Assembly: GCA_050084985.1 (NCBI GenBank) | Contig: JBITNC010000001.1 | Coordinates: forward strand, 32,612,001-32,676,000 | DNA: 64,000 nucleotides | Source: Nageia nagi | Lineage: Eukaryota; Pinophyta | Direction: 5' to 3' | Shown: piece after piece, positions 11,031 to 22,818 of the stretch | Numbering within the stretch: the first letter of the stretch is position 1 | Layout: the number at the start of each line of letters is the position of its first letter | Notes under the pieces: generated by a model | Seen by the model: only the letters and a program-made list of their open reading frames with translations | The model's database searches: none | Told to the model about the DNA's origin: nothing | Translations under genes and position numbers: made by a program

Positions 11031-11920
11031 CCTAGTTTAGATCCTTCATTTGTTATGCATAATTTACCACTTAAAAAGGGGGCTAATATAATAAATCAAA
11101 AGACAAAAAAATGCATCCTTTAAATTCTTTGTTAGTCAAGAAAGAAATAGAGAAGTATTTGAATGCTAGGTTTATTAGACTAACTGATTATTTTGAGTGG
11201 ATGGATAACATTGTTCCTATCACAAAGCCAACTAGGGAAATAAGGGTTTGTATTGAGTTTTGAGATATTAATAATGCTTATCCTAAATATGCTTTTCCAT
11301 TTCCCAATATTGATATGATTATGGATAGCATAGCTGGTCATGATACATTATCTTTCATGATTGATTTTTCTAGTTATAATCATATAGTACTAAATTTGGT
11401 TGACCAACATAAGACTACTTTTACCACTTCATGTGGAAAGTTTTGTTGGAAGGTTATGCCTCTTGGACTAAAAAATGCAAATTCCACTTACCAAAGGGCT
11501 ATGGTCTCAATGTTTCATGAGCACATACATAAATCCATTAAGGTATATGTTGATGATATATTGTGAAATCAAAATAGGGTCAAGACCATTTAGAGATGGT
11601 TTAGAAAGTCTTCCAAATTTTGAAAAGGTACAAACTTAGACTTAGACCTCAAAAATGTGCTTTTGGAGTTACTCCTAGAAAGTTACTTGGTTTCATGGTA
11701 TCTAAAATAGGAATTGAAGTAGATCCTAAAAAAGTGAAAGCCATCATTAGCATGCCTCCCCTAAAGAATCTAAAAAAATTAAGGAATCTTCAAGGAAATA
11801 TTAATTTAGTAAGAAGGTTCATTTTCCAACTTGGAGATAAGTGTAGACCTTTCAAACATTTATTGAAAAAGGACATTCAATTTGTATGCAATGATAAATA
11901 TCAAAAATATTTTGTAGATA
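11031..11920 (+). pseudogene. Ty3/gypsy reverse transcriptase, element A
   Basis: The RT begins near MPSLDPSFVMHNLPLKKGAN (11028-11090), the usual lead-in of plant gypsy RTs. It runs through KKEIEKYLNARFIRLTDYFE, NIVPITKP and RVCIEF-stop-DINNAYPK. Motif B reads KVMPLGLKNANSTYQRAM (about 11450-11500) and the catalytic box is YVDDIL (about 11545-11565), with both aspartates kept. Just after it a one-base loss shifts the frame. The text then continues as HLEMV, KRYKLRLRPQKCAFGV and LLGFMVSKIGIEVDPKKVKA to the thumb. The stop before DINNAYPK is TGA, where the family has Arg (CGA). Confidence 0.9.
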
Positions 11921-12300
11921 TCAAACACTATTTACTCAACGCTCATATCCTAGTGCCTATGGATTTTTCAAAACTTGCCTATTTGTATATCTTAGCTACA
12001 TTGTATGGCTTAGGGGAAATGTTATGCCAAAAGGATGAAGAAATTTTAGAAAAAGTCATCTATTACCTTAGCAAAAATCTTATTGATTATGAAGCTAGGT
12101 ATACACTAATAGAAAAACTCTGCTATGGTATTGTATTTGCTACTAAAAAAATAAGACATTATCTATTATATTACACTATATTTGTTGTTAGCCCTATTAA
12201 TCCATTGAAATATCTTGTGGTAAAGTAGCATTTATCAAGTAGGGTAGCAAAATGGATAATGTTATTTTAGGAGTATGATATAAATGTAGTAAAATAGGAG
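11921..12300 (+). pseudogene. Ty3/gypsy RNase H (native), element A
   Basis: Following the RT, the frame reads AHILVPMDFSKLAYLYILAT and GLGEMLCQKDEEILEKVIYY, then LSKNLIDYEARYTLIEKLC, the L......Y...EKE block of the gypsy RNase H. The end is IRHYLLYYTIFVVSPINPLK. The domain removes RNA from the RNA-DNA hybrid during reverse transcription. It is open for about 200 codons from the start of the shifted frame at 11620 and then breaks at 12226. Confidence 0.8.
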
Positions 12301-12459
12301 TCTATAAAAGAATAGGTCATTGTAAATTTGATAGCTAAGTTCTCTCAGACTGATAAAGTAGTTATCCATGAAGAATTTACAAATGAGTATGAGGATGATC
12401 CATACTATCAATAGTGTGTAGACCTTTTTAAAAGATGCAAATAGCATTATTTTGATGAG

Positions 12460-12954
12460 ATGTTGATACCTGATGAATATGTGTGCCTCATGAAAGATGA
12501 ACTCAATGTTTGGATGTTCTACTTTGATGGATCTAAATGTTCCTATAGAGTAAGGGCAGGTATTATCTTGGTTTCTCCTATAAATAAGGTAATCCCCATG
12601 GATTACAAATTTGATTTTAAATGCACAAATAATATGGTAGAGTATGAAACACTAATATTGGGTTTAAAATTAGTTATCACATTAAGAATAAAAGATTTAG
12701 AGATTTATGGTGATTCACAACTTGTCATTAACCAAGTACATGATATTTTTGATACAAAAGATGAGAAATTGAGGCCCTATAAGGTAGTGGTTAATGATTT
12801 ATTGGACCATTTTTATAGATATACTATTAAGAATATCTTAAAAACTAATAATGCAACTTCTCTTGCATTAATCAAAATTGAGGATGAAGAGACTATCTTG
12901 AAAATTCATAAGCTTGGTATTCCATCTTACATTGAAGATATGCATGAAATTTAG
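12460..12954 (+). pseudogene. Additional archaeal-type RNase H (aRH), element A
   Basis: This second RNase H is the hallmark of the Tat lineage. The frame reads WMFYFDGSKCSYRVRAGIIL (first Asp kept), TNNMVEYETLILGLKL (Glu kept) and IYGDSQLVINQV (second Asp kept). The last acidic site, normally ADALA, reads ATSLA, so that Asp is lost. It lies between the native RNase H and the integrase, the usual order in Ogre- and Retand-like elements. The 164-codon open frame from 12460 is among the best preserved in element A. Confidence 0.85.
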
Positions 12955-13059
12955 ACTTGTTTTATTGCTAAGGAAAATGATTTTCAGAATTAGTATTTTA
13001 ACATTTATAGTTATTTGAAGACTCAAATAATTCATGATGATTATGATAGAAATGAAAAT

Positions 13060-14120
13060 GTCATATTTAAAAGGATTGCAATTAAATATGTTATCATTGG
13101 TGAAGTATTGTATAGAAGGTATTTTGATGGTGCTTTATTGAGATGCTTAATGTAACAGGAGATAACTATAACATTGGAACATGCTCATGATGGTTTATGT
13201 CGAGGTAATTTTCATTCAAAGGTATTATATAATAAGCTTTTACACATTGGTTATTATTGGCCCACAATGGAGGAAGATTGCAAAGCTCATGTGAAGACTT
13301 GTTTACAATTTCAAAAGAATGATAATTTGAAAAAGCAACCCACTCAAGAGTTAAATTCAATTGTCTCACCATGGCCATTTGCTACTTGGGGCATATATTT
13401 GATTGTGCTTATCAATCCTCACTCCAAGGAAGGTCACAAATTTGTCATTACGACCATAGAGTTAAATACAAAATGGGTTGAAGCTATCCCTATGAAATTA
13501 GTCACTCAAGACAAGATTATTGCATTCCTAGTTGAAAATATCATTACAAGATTTAGTGTGCCACAAAGGTTGATTATGGAAAATGGGCCTATCTTCAAAT
13601 ATAAAGACATAAAAGCATTTTGTAAAAAGTTTCATATTACATAAACATTTTCTTTAGTTTACTATCCTCAGGGTAATGGTCAAGCTAAAGCTACTAGTAT
13701 GACCATTAAGAGTATTTTATCAAAATCTTGGGATATATATAAAAGAGAATGTTATGAGAAACTACCCTATGAATTATGGGCATATAATACAAGTATTAGA
13801 ATAGCCACTAGGGCAACAACATTTTCATTGGTGTATGGAGATGAAGTTGTGGTACCATTGGAGTTAGAACTCCCTTCGTTAATGATTTCATTGTAAGGAG
13901 ATATAATGGATGAAGATGCAAGAAAAGCTAGATTGCAACATATAGAATCATTGGATGAGAAGAGAATAAGAGCAATTTAACATCATATTGTATATCATGA
14001 CAAACTAAAAAGAGCATTCGAAAAGAAGATTAAGGAAAAAGAATTCAAAGTGGGAGATTTGGTGCTGAAAGAGAATATAAATAAGAAAGCTACAAATGAT
14101 GAGGTTAAATGGAAATTTGA
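13060..14120 (+). pseudogene. Ty3/gypsy integrase, element A
   Basis: The zinc-binding part reads HAHDGLCRGNFHSKVLYNKL, YYWPTMEEDCKAHVKTCLQF. The second His and the last Cys of the HHCC motif are altered. The core follows: TWGIYLIVLINPHSKEGHKF, VPQRLIMENGPIFKYKDIKA, and after a stop YYPQGNGQAKATSMTIKSIL. The catalytic D, D and E therefore read Tyr, Glu and Lys, so all three are lost. The C-terminal part includes PYELWAYNTSIRIATRATTF, LVYGDEVVVPLELELPSL and EFKVGDLVLK. The reading ends near 14120. The enzyme would join element DNA to the chromosome in the nucleus. Confidence 0.9.
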
Positions 14121-14878
14121 ACCAATTTTTCTTTGCAAAAGTTTTAGACTTCATTTTTAAAATTCTTGCAAAATTTTTAAAATTTATTTTACATAGTTTT
14201 ATGAAATTTCAAAATTTGCTAAAAAAACCAACCAAAATATGCATAAAATCCTTCAAAAATTGCAAAAATTCAAAAGTAAAGGTTTGCAAAGCTTACCTAG
14301 AGTCTAGGGAATGGTTATCCAATGATAATGGGAGCTCAAGGTGCATCATCCATTGCTATATTCAATTGTTCTCTCTTTTTCTCCAAAATTAACACTAGAA
14401 AATGGTAAAAGGTAAGTCAAAATGAGGTAAATTTTGACTTAAAAGTGCATATTTTCATGTTAAATATTTTTATATGGATTATTTTATGTTAGCATATTTT
14501 TTAAAATATTTGTTTGATTAAAAAAATATTGTAGTATGTTTAAACTATTTCTTGATTATTCAAATTAAGGAAATTTTGTTCAATACACACATTGCTTTTT
14601 TAAACTATTTTGTGTTGACCATTTTCTTGAACCAATCAACTCAATATCATTCAAGGGGGTACACTAGATATTCTTGTTTTAAAAAAATGCATATCTCAAT
14701 TTTTGAAAAGTAAAAATTTCAAAGTTTAAAATGCAAAATTTCAAAATTTCAAATGCATAAAAGATTTAATTTTACTTCAAAAATTGCAAAAAGCTTTAAT
14801 TTTTCAAAATGTAAAATTTCAAATTTCAAAAGTTTTAGCAAGACTATGTGCCTAATAGTAAGTATACATGCTTACCAC
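14121..14878. other. AT-rich tail after integrase of element A
   Basis: No gene is seen. The stretch is dominated by short words such as TTTCAAAATTT and GCAAAATTTC, especially at 14140-14270 and 14690-14830. It includes TCAAGGGGGTACA at about 14653. It lies where the 3' untranslated part of element A is expected. Confidence 0.5.
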
Positions 14879-15371
14879 TTTGATTTTGAACACTTAGCAT
14901 AGGTTTATTAAGCCATCATTAAATACTATATAAGTTTATTCAAAAGCTTTGATTTAATGAACACTTTACTTAGATTTGATATAAACTATTATCAAATCCT
15001 ATATAAGTTTATTCAAAAACTTTGATTTCATGAACACTTTGCTTAGATTTAATGTAAATAATTATCAAATCCTATATAAGTTTATTCAAACCCTTCAATT
15101 TAATGAACACTTTACTTATATTTGATATAAACCATTGTCAAATGCTATATAAGTTTGTTCAAAAACTTTGATTTCATGAACACTTTGCTTAGATTTGATA
15201 TAAATCACTATCAAATCCTATATGAGTTTCTTCAAAAACTTTGACTTTATGAACACTTTGCATAGGTTTTATGACATTAACCCATTGTTAGATACCATAT
15301 AGGTCTATTAAAAGAATTAATGTCATGAGCACTTTACATAGGTTTGATGGTATTAAACCATCATCAAATAC
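14879..15371. repeat. 73-bp tandem array, left part
   Basis: About six and a half diverged copies of a roughly 73-bp unit. The core is TTTGATTTCATGAACACTTT, followed by GC(A/T)TAG(A/G)TTTGATATAA, ATCAAATNCTATATAAGTTT and a TTCAAA end. Unit starts lie near 14879, 14949, 15021, 15095, 15168, 15240 and 15317. The last copy is broken at 15371 by element B and the array resumes at 23430. It may be the 3'-UTR minisatellite of element A. Confidence 0.85.
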
Positions 15372-16051
15372 TATAAACCCTAAATAATGTGAATTAAATG
15401 TTAATGGGGTTAATTAATTGCACTATTTGGTCTATTTATTTGTTGATATAATGTAGGGTTGTTACAATAGATGATTAAACATACATCTTTGTTTTGTTAA
15501 CATGAATATCCAATTGATTAAGGAAAGACACACATCAAGAATGAGCAATATAACATACATAAGTATAGTGTTGATGCCTTAATAATAGTACACTACCAAC
15601 ATCATGTAATAGACAGAATCAAGAGCATGATGAAATATAAAATCATAAGTGAATAAATGATTTATCAATATAACAAAAGTATGATAATGTTTGAGGTAAG
15701 AAATTTGCTTATTACAGATAAGAAGCCTTTACAAAGTTTTGCTTTGCAAATGATGTCTAAGTCCTTGATTCTCTATCTAATATTTAGTTGATAGAGGCCT
15801 TGGGTATTTTGTAATATTTCCCTTATATAACATCCCTCTGATTATAATCTCATCATTCATGTTTGTATGTCTTGAATACCTTTATATAGGGATGCTTCTA
15901 TTATAGGATTTGACCCCTTGTACATGCCACAAGGGTCAAATACATGGCCTACATCTTTCTTATACATTTTTAATCCCTTTTTAAATGATACATTATTGAG
16001 GGATTAAAATGATTTATTAAATATATAAAGGTTCATTTTGATGCAATTACA
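15372..16051 (-). repeat. 3' LTR of element B
   Basis: 680 bp, matching 22819-23429 along nearly its whole length. Shared blocks include CACTACCAACATCATGTAAT and the ACATGCCACAAGGGTCAAAT block. On the minus strand it starts TGTAATTGCATC at 16051 and ends near GGGTTTATA at 15372. It carries an extra block of about 65 bp near 15410-15475 that is absent from the 5' LTR. A minus-strand TATATAAA lies at 15881-15888. Confidence 0.85.
15881..15888 (-). promoter_or_regulatory. TATA box, 3' LTR of B
   Basis: Minus-strand TATATAAA, conserved at the same place in the 5' LTR (23259-23266). Confidence 0.5.
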
Positions 16052-16063
16052 TTTCCCCTCTTT
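16052..16063 (-). promoter_or_regulatory. Polypurine tract of element B
   Basis: On the minus strand AAAGAGGGGAAA sits directly against the LTR start. This is where second-strand synthesis would be primed. The same tract, AAAGAGGGGGAAAA, abuts the LTR of element C. Confidence 0.8.
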
Positions 16064-16589
16064 GGATGTGTGATTGAAGTAATGTAATTACATGTCCAAG
16101 AAGAAGTGTAGCCAAGATATAGAAGAAATGTTTTTGATCCTTTTGTTGATACTAATTGAATGATGATGAGGGTCCTTATGCTACCCCACTTTTGACTTGG
16201 ATTCCCTAGGAAAGATCCTTAAGTAGAGTAGCAAAGGTAAAATTTATTAAAGAAGCTATCTTTAGGAATACTATTTGGATGATGTTTGAATGAATTTAGA
16301 AACCTTATTCAAGGGTAGAGATGGAAGACATGATGTACCTTATTTATACTATTTCAATCATAAATATATTCATTCTATTGTGTTAAATACTTAATAAGTT
16401 AATTCACTTATGTCCATGCATAGAAATAGAGAGGTGATGGTTTGGATAAGCGGAAAGGAAATGAAATGTACATCACTGGTGGCCTAAAAGATAGTGAGCA
16501 TAGCATTGGCACCCTATTTTTGGCTATGTTTCCTATTGGAGCTAAGAATATACAATGATATGTAAGCTTAATAATCCATTAAAGCTGAT

Positions 16590-17290
16590 ATAATGTCAAA
16601 AACATACTTACAGCTACATCATCAGTTTATCTTTTAAGTGAGTGAAATCTTACTAGCCATCTCGGTAGCCATTGATGATCATATTAATGTGTTTATGATC
16701 TAGAGATATTATGCTTTGGATTGGTTCAAAGAAAAACTATGTAGATACAAAATGAAATATTTTTTCCATTAGATATGATCTAATGTCAACAAATTGCTCA
16801 TGGTTGTATCACCGCTTACTTTTTAAGTGAGTGAACTCTCACTAGCTATGTCTATGGCCATCGATGATCATACGTTTATATGTATATGATCCAAAGATAG
16901 TATGATTTGGATATGTTCAAAGAAATAACCATATGGATACATAGAAAAATGCATCATCCATTAGTGATTATCTAATGTCAACAAATTAGTCATGACTGTA
17001 TCATCGATTTACTTTTAAGTGAGTGAACTCTTACTAGTCGTATTGTTGGCCATTGATGATCATACATTTGTATGTCTATAATCTAAAGATAGTATGCTTT
17101 ATATAGGTTCAAATAAAGAATCCCATGGGTACACAATAAAATGCATCATCCATTAGAGATGATCCATTATCAAAAAATTGCTCATGACTGTATTATTGAT
17201 TTACTTTTAAGTGAGTGAACTCTCACTAGTTGTGTCTATGGCCATCAATGATCATACATTTGTATGTCTATGATCTAAAGAAATTAGCCA
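16590..17290. repeat. 190-bp minisatellite in the 3' UTR of B, about 3.7 copies
   Basis: The marker AAGTGAGTGA begins at 16636, 16825, 17017 and 17209, steps of 189, 192 and 192 bp. Copies share the CATTGATGATCATA block, GATCTAAAGATAGTATG and CATCATCCATTAG. The array lies between the antisense ORF and the 3' LTR, the place where Tat-type elements are known to carry hypervariable tandem repeats that can seed satellites. Confidence 0.9.
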
Positions 17291-17702
17291 TTTGTAGCAA
17301 GGATGAAATAAATATAATATATTATAATATGTTGAGCTATATTTGTATAATATCCTATAGAATATGCCAAAATTTTTGATCATGGGGGACCATGGCTAAA
17401 GATTTTATTAGTATTCTCCTAACACTATGCTATCGAATAATTATTCATGGATAAATAATGGAAGCACAAGGAGACTTAAAAAAATACTTGAAATTCAAAC
17501 ATATAATGGTCTTGAAACTTTGAATTTTCTTAATTTTGTACATAGGAAGTACACTATTTGCACCCTAAAATTGGTCCATGTACACTACTGATGTTGTAGT
17601 ATTCTTTGAATATTGATAAATTAAATTTTTTTGGCTTCTATTAGTTAAAGGATATTGATTCATCATACTTGTAGCTGAATATGGAATTGCTCTTAGTTTA
17701 TG

Positions 17703-19690
17703 CTAAAAAAGGGGGTAAAGAAAGCCATCTTATCACATGCATAAAGCCTAAATCTACCATGTCATCATTCAACAAATGGAGGAGAATAGAGTTGTTCAAA
17801 GCTACGAGAAATGTAATGCAAAATGAATAGTGAAGTCTAGAAGGGGAGATAATACCCCTTTGGTCTACATATTTCTCCATCCCAACCATAGGCCATGAAA
17901 GAGATGATGATTTATTCACTTGGAATATATCAATTCCTATTAACAAGGATCAAACTTTCCAAATATGAAATTAACAAACTTAATAACACCAAATAAAAAA
18001 AAATACCTATACCTAATGATGGAAGCATAATTGTTGTACCAATCCTCATGCTAGGAAGTTGCCATTAAGGTGAAGTATAAGAGGATATTTAATTTTTGAT
18101 TAAATCACACATTGATATGCTATTAATGCCCTAATGATAGTATGCCACCAACATCATGAAATAAGTATAGCAAGCCATCTAATTAAGCAATGGCTTCATA
18201 TGTCACCAATTCTTGCAAATATCATGGACCTATGGTTTCCTAGGAGCAACCTTCTTGAAGATAGAATTTTACCCTACCAAATGGCTAAAATCAAGTATTC
18301 ATAATTTGATTTCTTTAGTTGTATATCATAGACAAGTATCCACTATCATATGAAAAACTAGAAATTTATAGAAATAAAAAGGGTGCATTGGAAACTCACC
18401 TAAATAACATATTAGCACACTATTGATGCCCTAAACTTAATATAAATTTGAATAAAAAATGCAAATGAGGAAAACTTTACCATAATTTAAATAAATTTTT
18501 AGCATAAATTAGATCCAACATCCATTAATAGCATATACAACTCAAAGAAATGGACATCATCGACATCATACAAATGGAAATTTTTAGTGCCTAGGAAAGA
18601 ATTGGAGGAATTTAATTTTTTTGCAAGGAAAATGAGCCCTCCAAATAAATATTCAAGATCTATATGCATAAAAAGAGGTTATTCCCTAATCTAAAGCCTC
18701 AAATTTAACTTATAAAATCAAAATTTTATCAAAAATAAATTATTTTGACCTCAACACCCTTGCCACCTAGAGTGCTAAGGAAGAAATGTTGACCTTATCT
18801 TATACCTAGCTAAATTTGCCACCCTAATACTAATGTTACATGGTTAAATTACCCCTTGCACCCATAGTTTATGCACAATAAGTAGGAGAGTGTATTACAA
18901 CCTATTCCATCTTTACCCCTAGTATACCAAATATATCATGTAGAGCAAGATGTACCTATCAATGCTAGATGGTTGAGTGGGGAGAGCCATAAGCTCTAGA
19001 TGCCCCAATAGACATGATGTAGGCACCAAGGGTTACCCTTAGCTATGTAGGATGGTGGGAAGGAGTGCATATAGGCTTATTGGGCTTGGATGAGGTAGAG
19101 AGTGGTAGCGATGGTAAGGTTGCAAGCTAGGTGTCTAAGAAGGAGGATTAGATGCATGTGGATAATATAATCCATGATGGGCCCCCACTAGCAAGTAGTA
19201 TCAAAGTATTAGAAAAATTTTCCACCACCCCAAGTAAGAAAGACTCAACTCATGGCTTTATGATTTTCAAATAAAATGGCTAATGGGAGACTAACAAGTA
19301 TCAAGTTTGATATGATAGAGGTTGTAGATACTCAAGTAGCTACCATAGAGGTAGAGTTAGCCACAATGAAGGCCATACTAATGATGAGAGATGCAAAGGT
19401 TGCTTCACTATCATAGATAATGAATAACCTCCAAGATAGGATCATGATGACCCCATTATATTAGTAGTGGGCTTTTCTACAAAGTTAGCATGATCAGATC
19501 ATAGCACATGCCCAAGAGATATCTAGGTTGTAGGCTAAGTATGCAAGGCCTAAGACCCTCTTGGAGACTCATGGACTCATGGATAGTGGTATCTTAGGTG
19601 GAGTCTCTATCTTAGGTGTGAGTGTAGGTAGTGAGAGGAGGGTATGCTTGAGGAGTGATCCCTCTAGTAGTGGGGCTAGTTCCCACCCAT
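17703..19690 (+). pseudogene. Antisense ORF (aORF) remnant inside element B
   Basis: Two plus-strand blocks read as diverged coding sequence. At 17706-17950 the frame gives KPKSTMSSFNKWRRIELFKA, two stops, then GEIIPLWSTYFSIPTIGHER and DLFTWNISIPINKD. At about 19230-19690 it gives FDMIEVVDTQVATIEVELAT, NNLQDRIMM, HDQIIAHAQEISRL and LLETHGLMDSGILGGVSILG, with a coiled-coil look. The stretch between may hold introns or insertions; it is not readable. The direction is opposite to gag. Some Tat elements carry an antisense ORF between pol and the 3' LTR, which fits. The protein's function is unknown and I did not recognise a domain. Stops are mostly TAG and TAA at probable Gln or Trp codons. Confidence 0.5.
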
Positions 19691-19699
19691 AAAGGTGGA

Positions 19700-20600
19700 G
19701 GATATAGGACCATGGCCCATGTATATCTATTTTGTACAAAAAATTTGACCTTGATATATATTATTAATTATTTATGGACTCATCACTCTTTGTTTTTTTA
19801 ATTTTGTGTTATATTTATATGGTTTACATTGGACACACACACAGGAAAAATGAAGCCTAAAAACTTACTCATTAATAGTAAAACATTCTAAATACACACA
19901 CATTATGTTATGTACAACTAATAATGAGCATAAGACATACAAAAAAATTGAAATGACACATAATTTGAAGGAACCAAAGGTACCTTGGAGAGACTAACAA
20001 AGGACATAAGGGTGTACATGATTGTATATGCTATGATAAAACACCCAAGATCAACCTAGAAGTTAAGACATAATGTGTAGAATGATAACAAGTGAAAGTT
20101 AAACATTCTATCTTGAGAAAAGCATGATGTGGGAATCCAAAAAAAGAGATAGTAGGATATTGGCACCATGCACAAACATGATTTGGATTCCCAAATTATG
20201 AACATTAGAGGGAAATGATAGATATAAATTAGACAAATCATTGGGCTAGTGTACGCATAGAATAGAAAAGCAAAAAGACACAAAAACACCCTAGCTACTA
20301 ATATACATTGATTATGATATCTAAAAGAGATCAAGGAATAACCTTATTTACTTGGGGAGTTCTTGCCACCCAAATACACTTCATAGAGGTAGGAATAAAA
20401 AGAGGCACTTTTGAATTAGTCATACCAACACTGTTGGCATCTTGAAAGAAAGAATTCACTCTACTAGAGCCATGTGATTTTTTTCTTATTCCTATTTGAA
20501 GAAGAATGCCTACATGCATGAGTTTTAGCCAAAAAAGAATGTAAATTATTATAAACACTTACTAAACCAATGCACCCTTGAGATTGTGAAGATGATAGGG
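19700..20600. other. Unassigned part of element B between aORF and gag
   Basis: No pol domain is recognisable on either strand. Minus-strand frames at 20331-20558 and 20056-20334 show no known motif. In an autonomous Tat element the protease and RT would begin here. Confidence 0.5.
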
Positions 20601-22286
20601 GATTATTGAATACCCCTAGATATGTATTATCCAGATGTACAAGTCCTATCTATGCAGCTAGTTTGGGATCCATCTTAATTGCTACATTATTAATGAAATA
20701 TTGTATAAATTTATGAAGAGTCCTAAAATCCTAGTTTATATTACCACATACCATATGATAATTGCAAAATTCTTCATAGTAAAAATTTTTAGGCACACCA
20801 CTAGAAAACTTAGGTTCAATAATAGGAGGCAAGTCAAGTAGTTCCTCATCTAATAATACATTCAAAATATTATCAATACTATCAATCAAAGTAGTATATT
20901 GGTGAGTATTTTTAGGTGTATAAATACCTCAATTTTTGTGTGCAACATGATTTGCTTCAACCTTGGTTTGATTTTCAATCATAGGTTTTTCAGGTGAAGC
21001 ATGATCAACATATTTCATAGCACTCAATTTTTTAATGCATGGTTCCTTTTTAGTAATAGTGTCAATCATATTTCATAAATATATATCATGATTAGAAATG
21101 AAAAATAGCTTATATATAGGTAAGATACCATTCACAAAAATATGCATGAATTTGTGTTCATCCATGGTGTGTTTATTAGCAATTTGTTTCCATACCTTCA
21201 CAAAATCCTTCATCGATTGGTTAGCAAGTTGTTTAATTTTACACAAGTCCTTAAGATTAACCTTCTTAGTAATGTTATAACCATAATCATGCAAAAATAT
21301 AAGAATCAAATCCTCTCACCTATCAATGTTGCTTTCAAGAAGCTATAAGTACCATTTTAGAGCCTTATCCTTCAAATTGTAAGAAAATAACTTAGCCAAC
21401 AAATCTTGGTCATGCATATATTTGAGAGTTCATGAAATTTATGAACATACATCCTAGGATCCTACATACTATCAAACTTAGTAAATTTGAAACTCTTTTT
21501 CCTAGGGATTATTTTGGCAATAATTCTATCAATGAGAGGTCTTTTTAAACATGAAAGGAAATCATCTTCACCATTCACAATGTTATTAGATCCTGCATTG
21601 GTTTTTGGAGTTGGTGGTGGGGGAGGAGGAGGTTGTATATTATTTGGTGCATAAAGTGGAGTATTCTTTGAAATAGTAAACTCATTAGTATGATTAACCC
21701 TACCCTTCTCAAGTTCAAGAAATACCCCCACTAAGGTTTCTAATTGAATATATGGGGAATCTTTGAACCAATTAGTATGCTCTTGTATATGCATAAGAAT
21801 ACCTATTTTAATATCATGTTCTACCTCAATCCAACCTGGTTTTTATTGATAGGCTTCCCTAATGACATCATGGAGTGTATTTTTTAACAAGAGCTAAATT
21901 TTCATCATGATAAAAAATGGCCTTACCTTAGGATCTCTCACCTTTTTTAAATGCTTGGGACTAAGGATGAGGTCACTATAATCATCATCATTTTCATCAT
22001 CATGGTACTCATCCACTCTATGGAGTTTTACATTAATAACTGCTTGCTCATTTCTCTTATTATGTTGCAAAATCATATCTAACTTAGGGAAACATACTTC
22101 GCAACCATCATGCTCATAGTAAAACACATCATTAGCATTATTCTCATAATCCAATTCAGCACCTAGTGTCTTTGGAGTAGGAAGTATGCATCTTGAAGAT
22201 CCTATATAAATAAATAAACTATCTTCAAAATATACTAGTGTAGATAGATCCTTAATTATATTAGTCCTTGTTAGCAAGTGAAACAC
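20600..22286 (-). pseudogene. Ty3/gypsy gag, element B
   Basis: Decayed Gag on the minus strand. The N-terminal part (22286-21894) is acidic and ends near LKKVRDPKVRPF. A proline run lies at about 21610-21630. The core reads KKSFKFTKFDSM, stop, DPRMYVHKFHELS at about 21420-21490, the F.G..DP..H...F signature. Then come FLHDYGYNITKKVNLKDLCK and QSMKDFVKVWKQIANK (21300-21170), the L..LKQ....S..DF..RW block of Tat Gag. Near 20700-20780 FCNYHMVCGN and LHKFIQYFINN match the C.YH...GH.T..C..LK..IQ.LID end of Tat Gag, with His and Cys losses. Gag would package element RNA. Confidence 0.75.
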
Positions 22287-22805
22287 TAAAAGAGTATTAT
22301 TTCTAATAAAAAAAATATAATTTTTATGGATCTAATAACACCTACTAAATAGACCTAGCAAAGGGAGGGACCCTATCAAGTCAAGGAATATCATTCTCAT
22401 CTTTTGTTATCTCTATGGGTTCTAATATGTTATCAAAATTTGAGGGATCAATATTAGCATATGTGGGAGGAGTCTCACCTATAATATTAATCCTATTACT
22501 AGAACCAAAACCAAAGGATTTAGGATCCTAAATAGTATTAGGAGGAGGTGCTTGAATTGATAATTTGATATTTATTCAAAGACTTCTCTTAATTTTAGAG
22601 AAATTAATCTTAGGCTTTGATATTCTAGGGTTTTCTATGTCAAGGTCCATCTTAGGGATATAAGTATAATAAAATTTAATTTTATCTTTCTTTTTTGCTA
22701 CAATTTGGAGCACTTCCTCTTTGAGGAGGAAGAGTATCAAAAATAGATTCATGATGTTATAGAAGGATTTTTCCCTAGAATAAGACCTAGGTGTGTAAGA
22801 ACATT

Positions 22806-22817
22806 AGGTTCAACAAA
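22806..22817 (-). promoter_or_regulatory. Candidate primer binding site, element B
   Basis: Minus-strand TTTGTTGAACCT lies just inside the 5' LTR and matches the TTGGTGAACCT of element A with few changes, so the two probably used the same tRNA primer. Confidence 0.45.
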
Positions 22818-22818
22818 T

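Noticed and set aside
16590-17290. CRISPR-like array
   Set aside because: The repeats are long (190 bp), directly adjoining and diverged, without short repeats separated by unique spacers, and the DNA is plant.
20056-20558. Two minus-strand frames of 92 and 75 codons as pol of element B
   Set aside because: Neither shows a protease, RT, RNase H or integrase motif. They are hydrophobic chance frames in AT-rich DNA.
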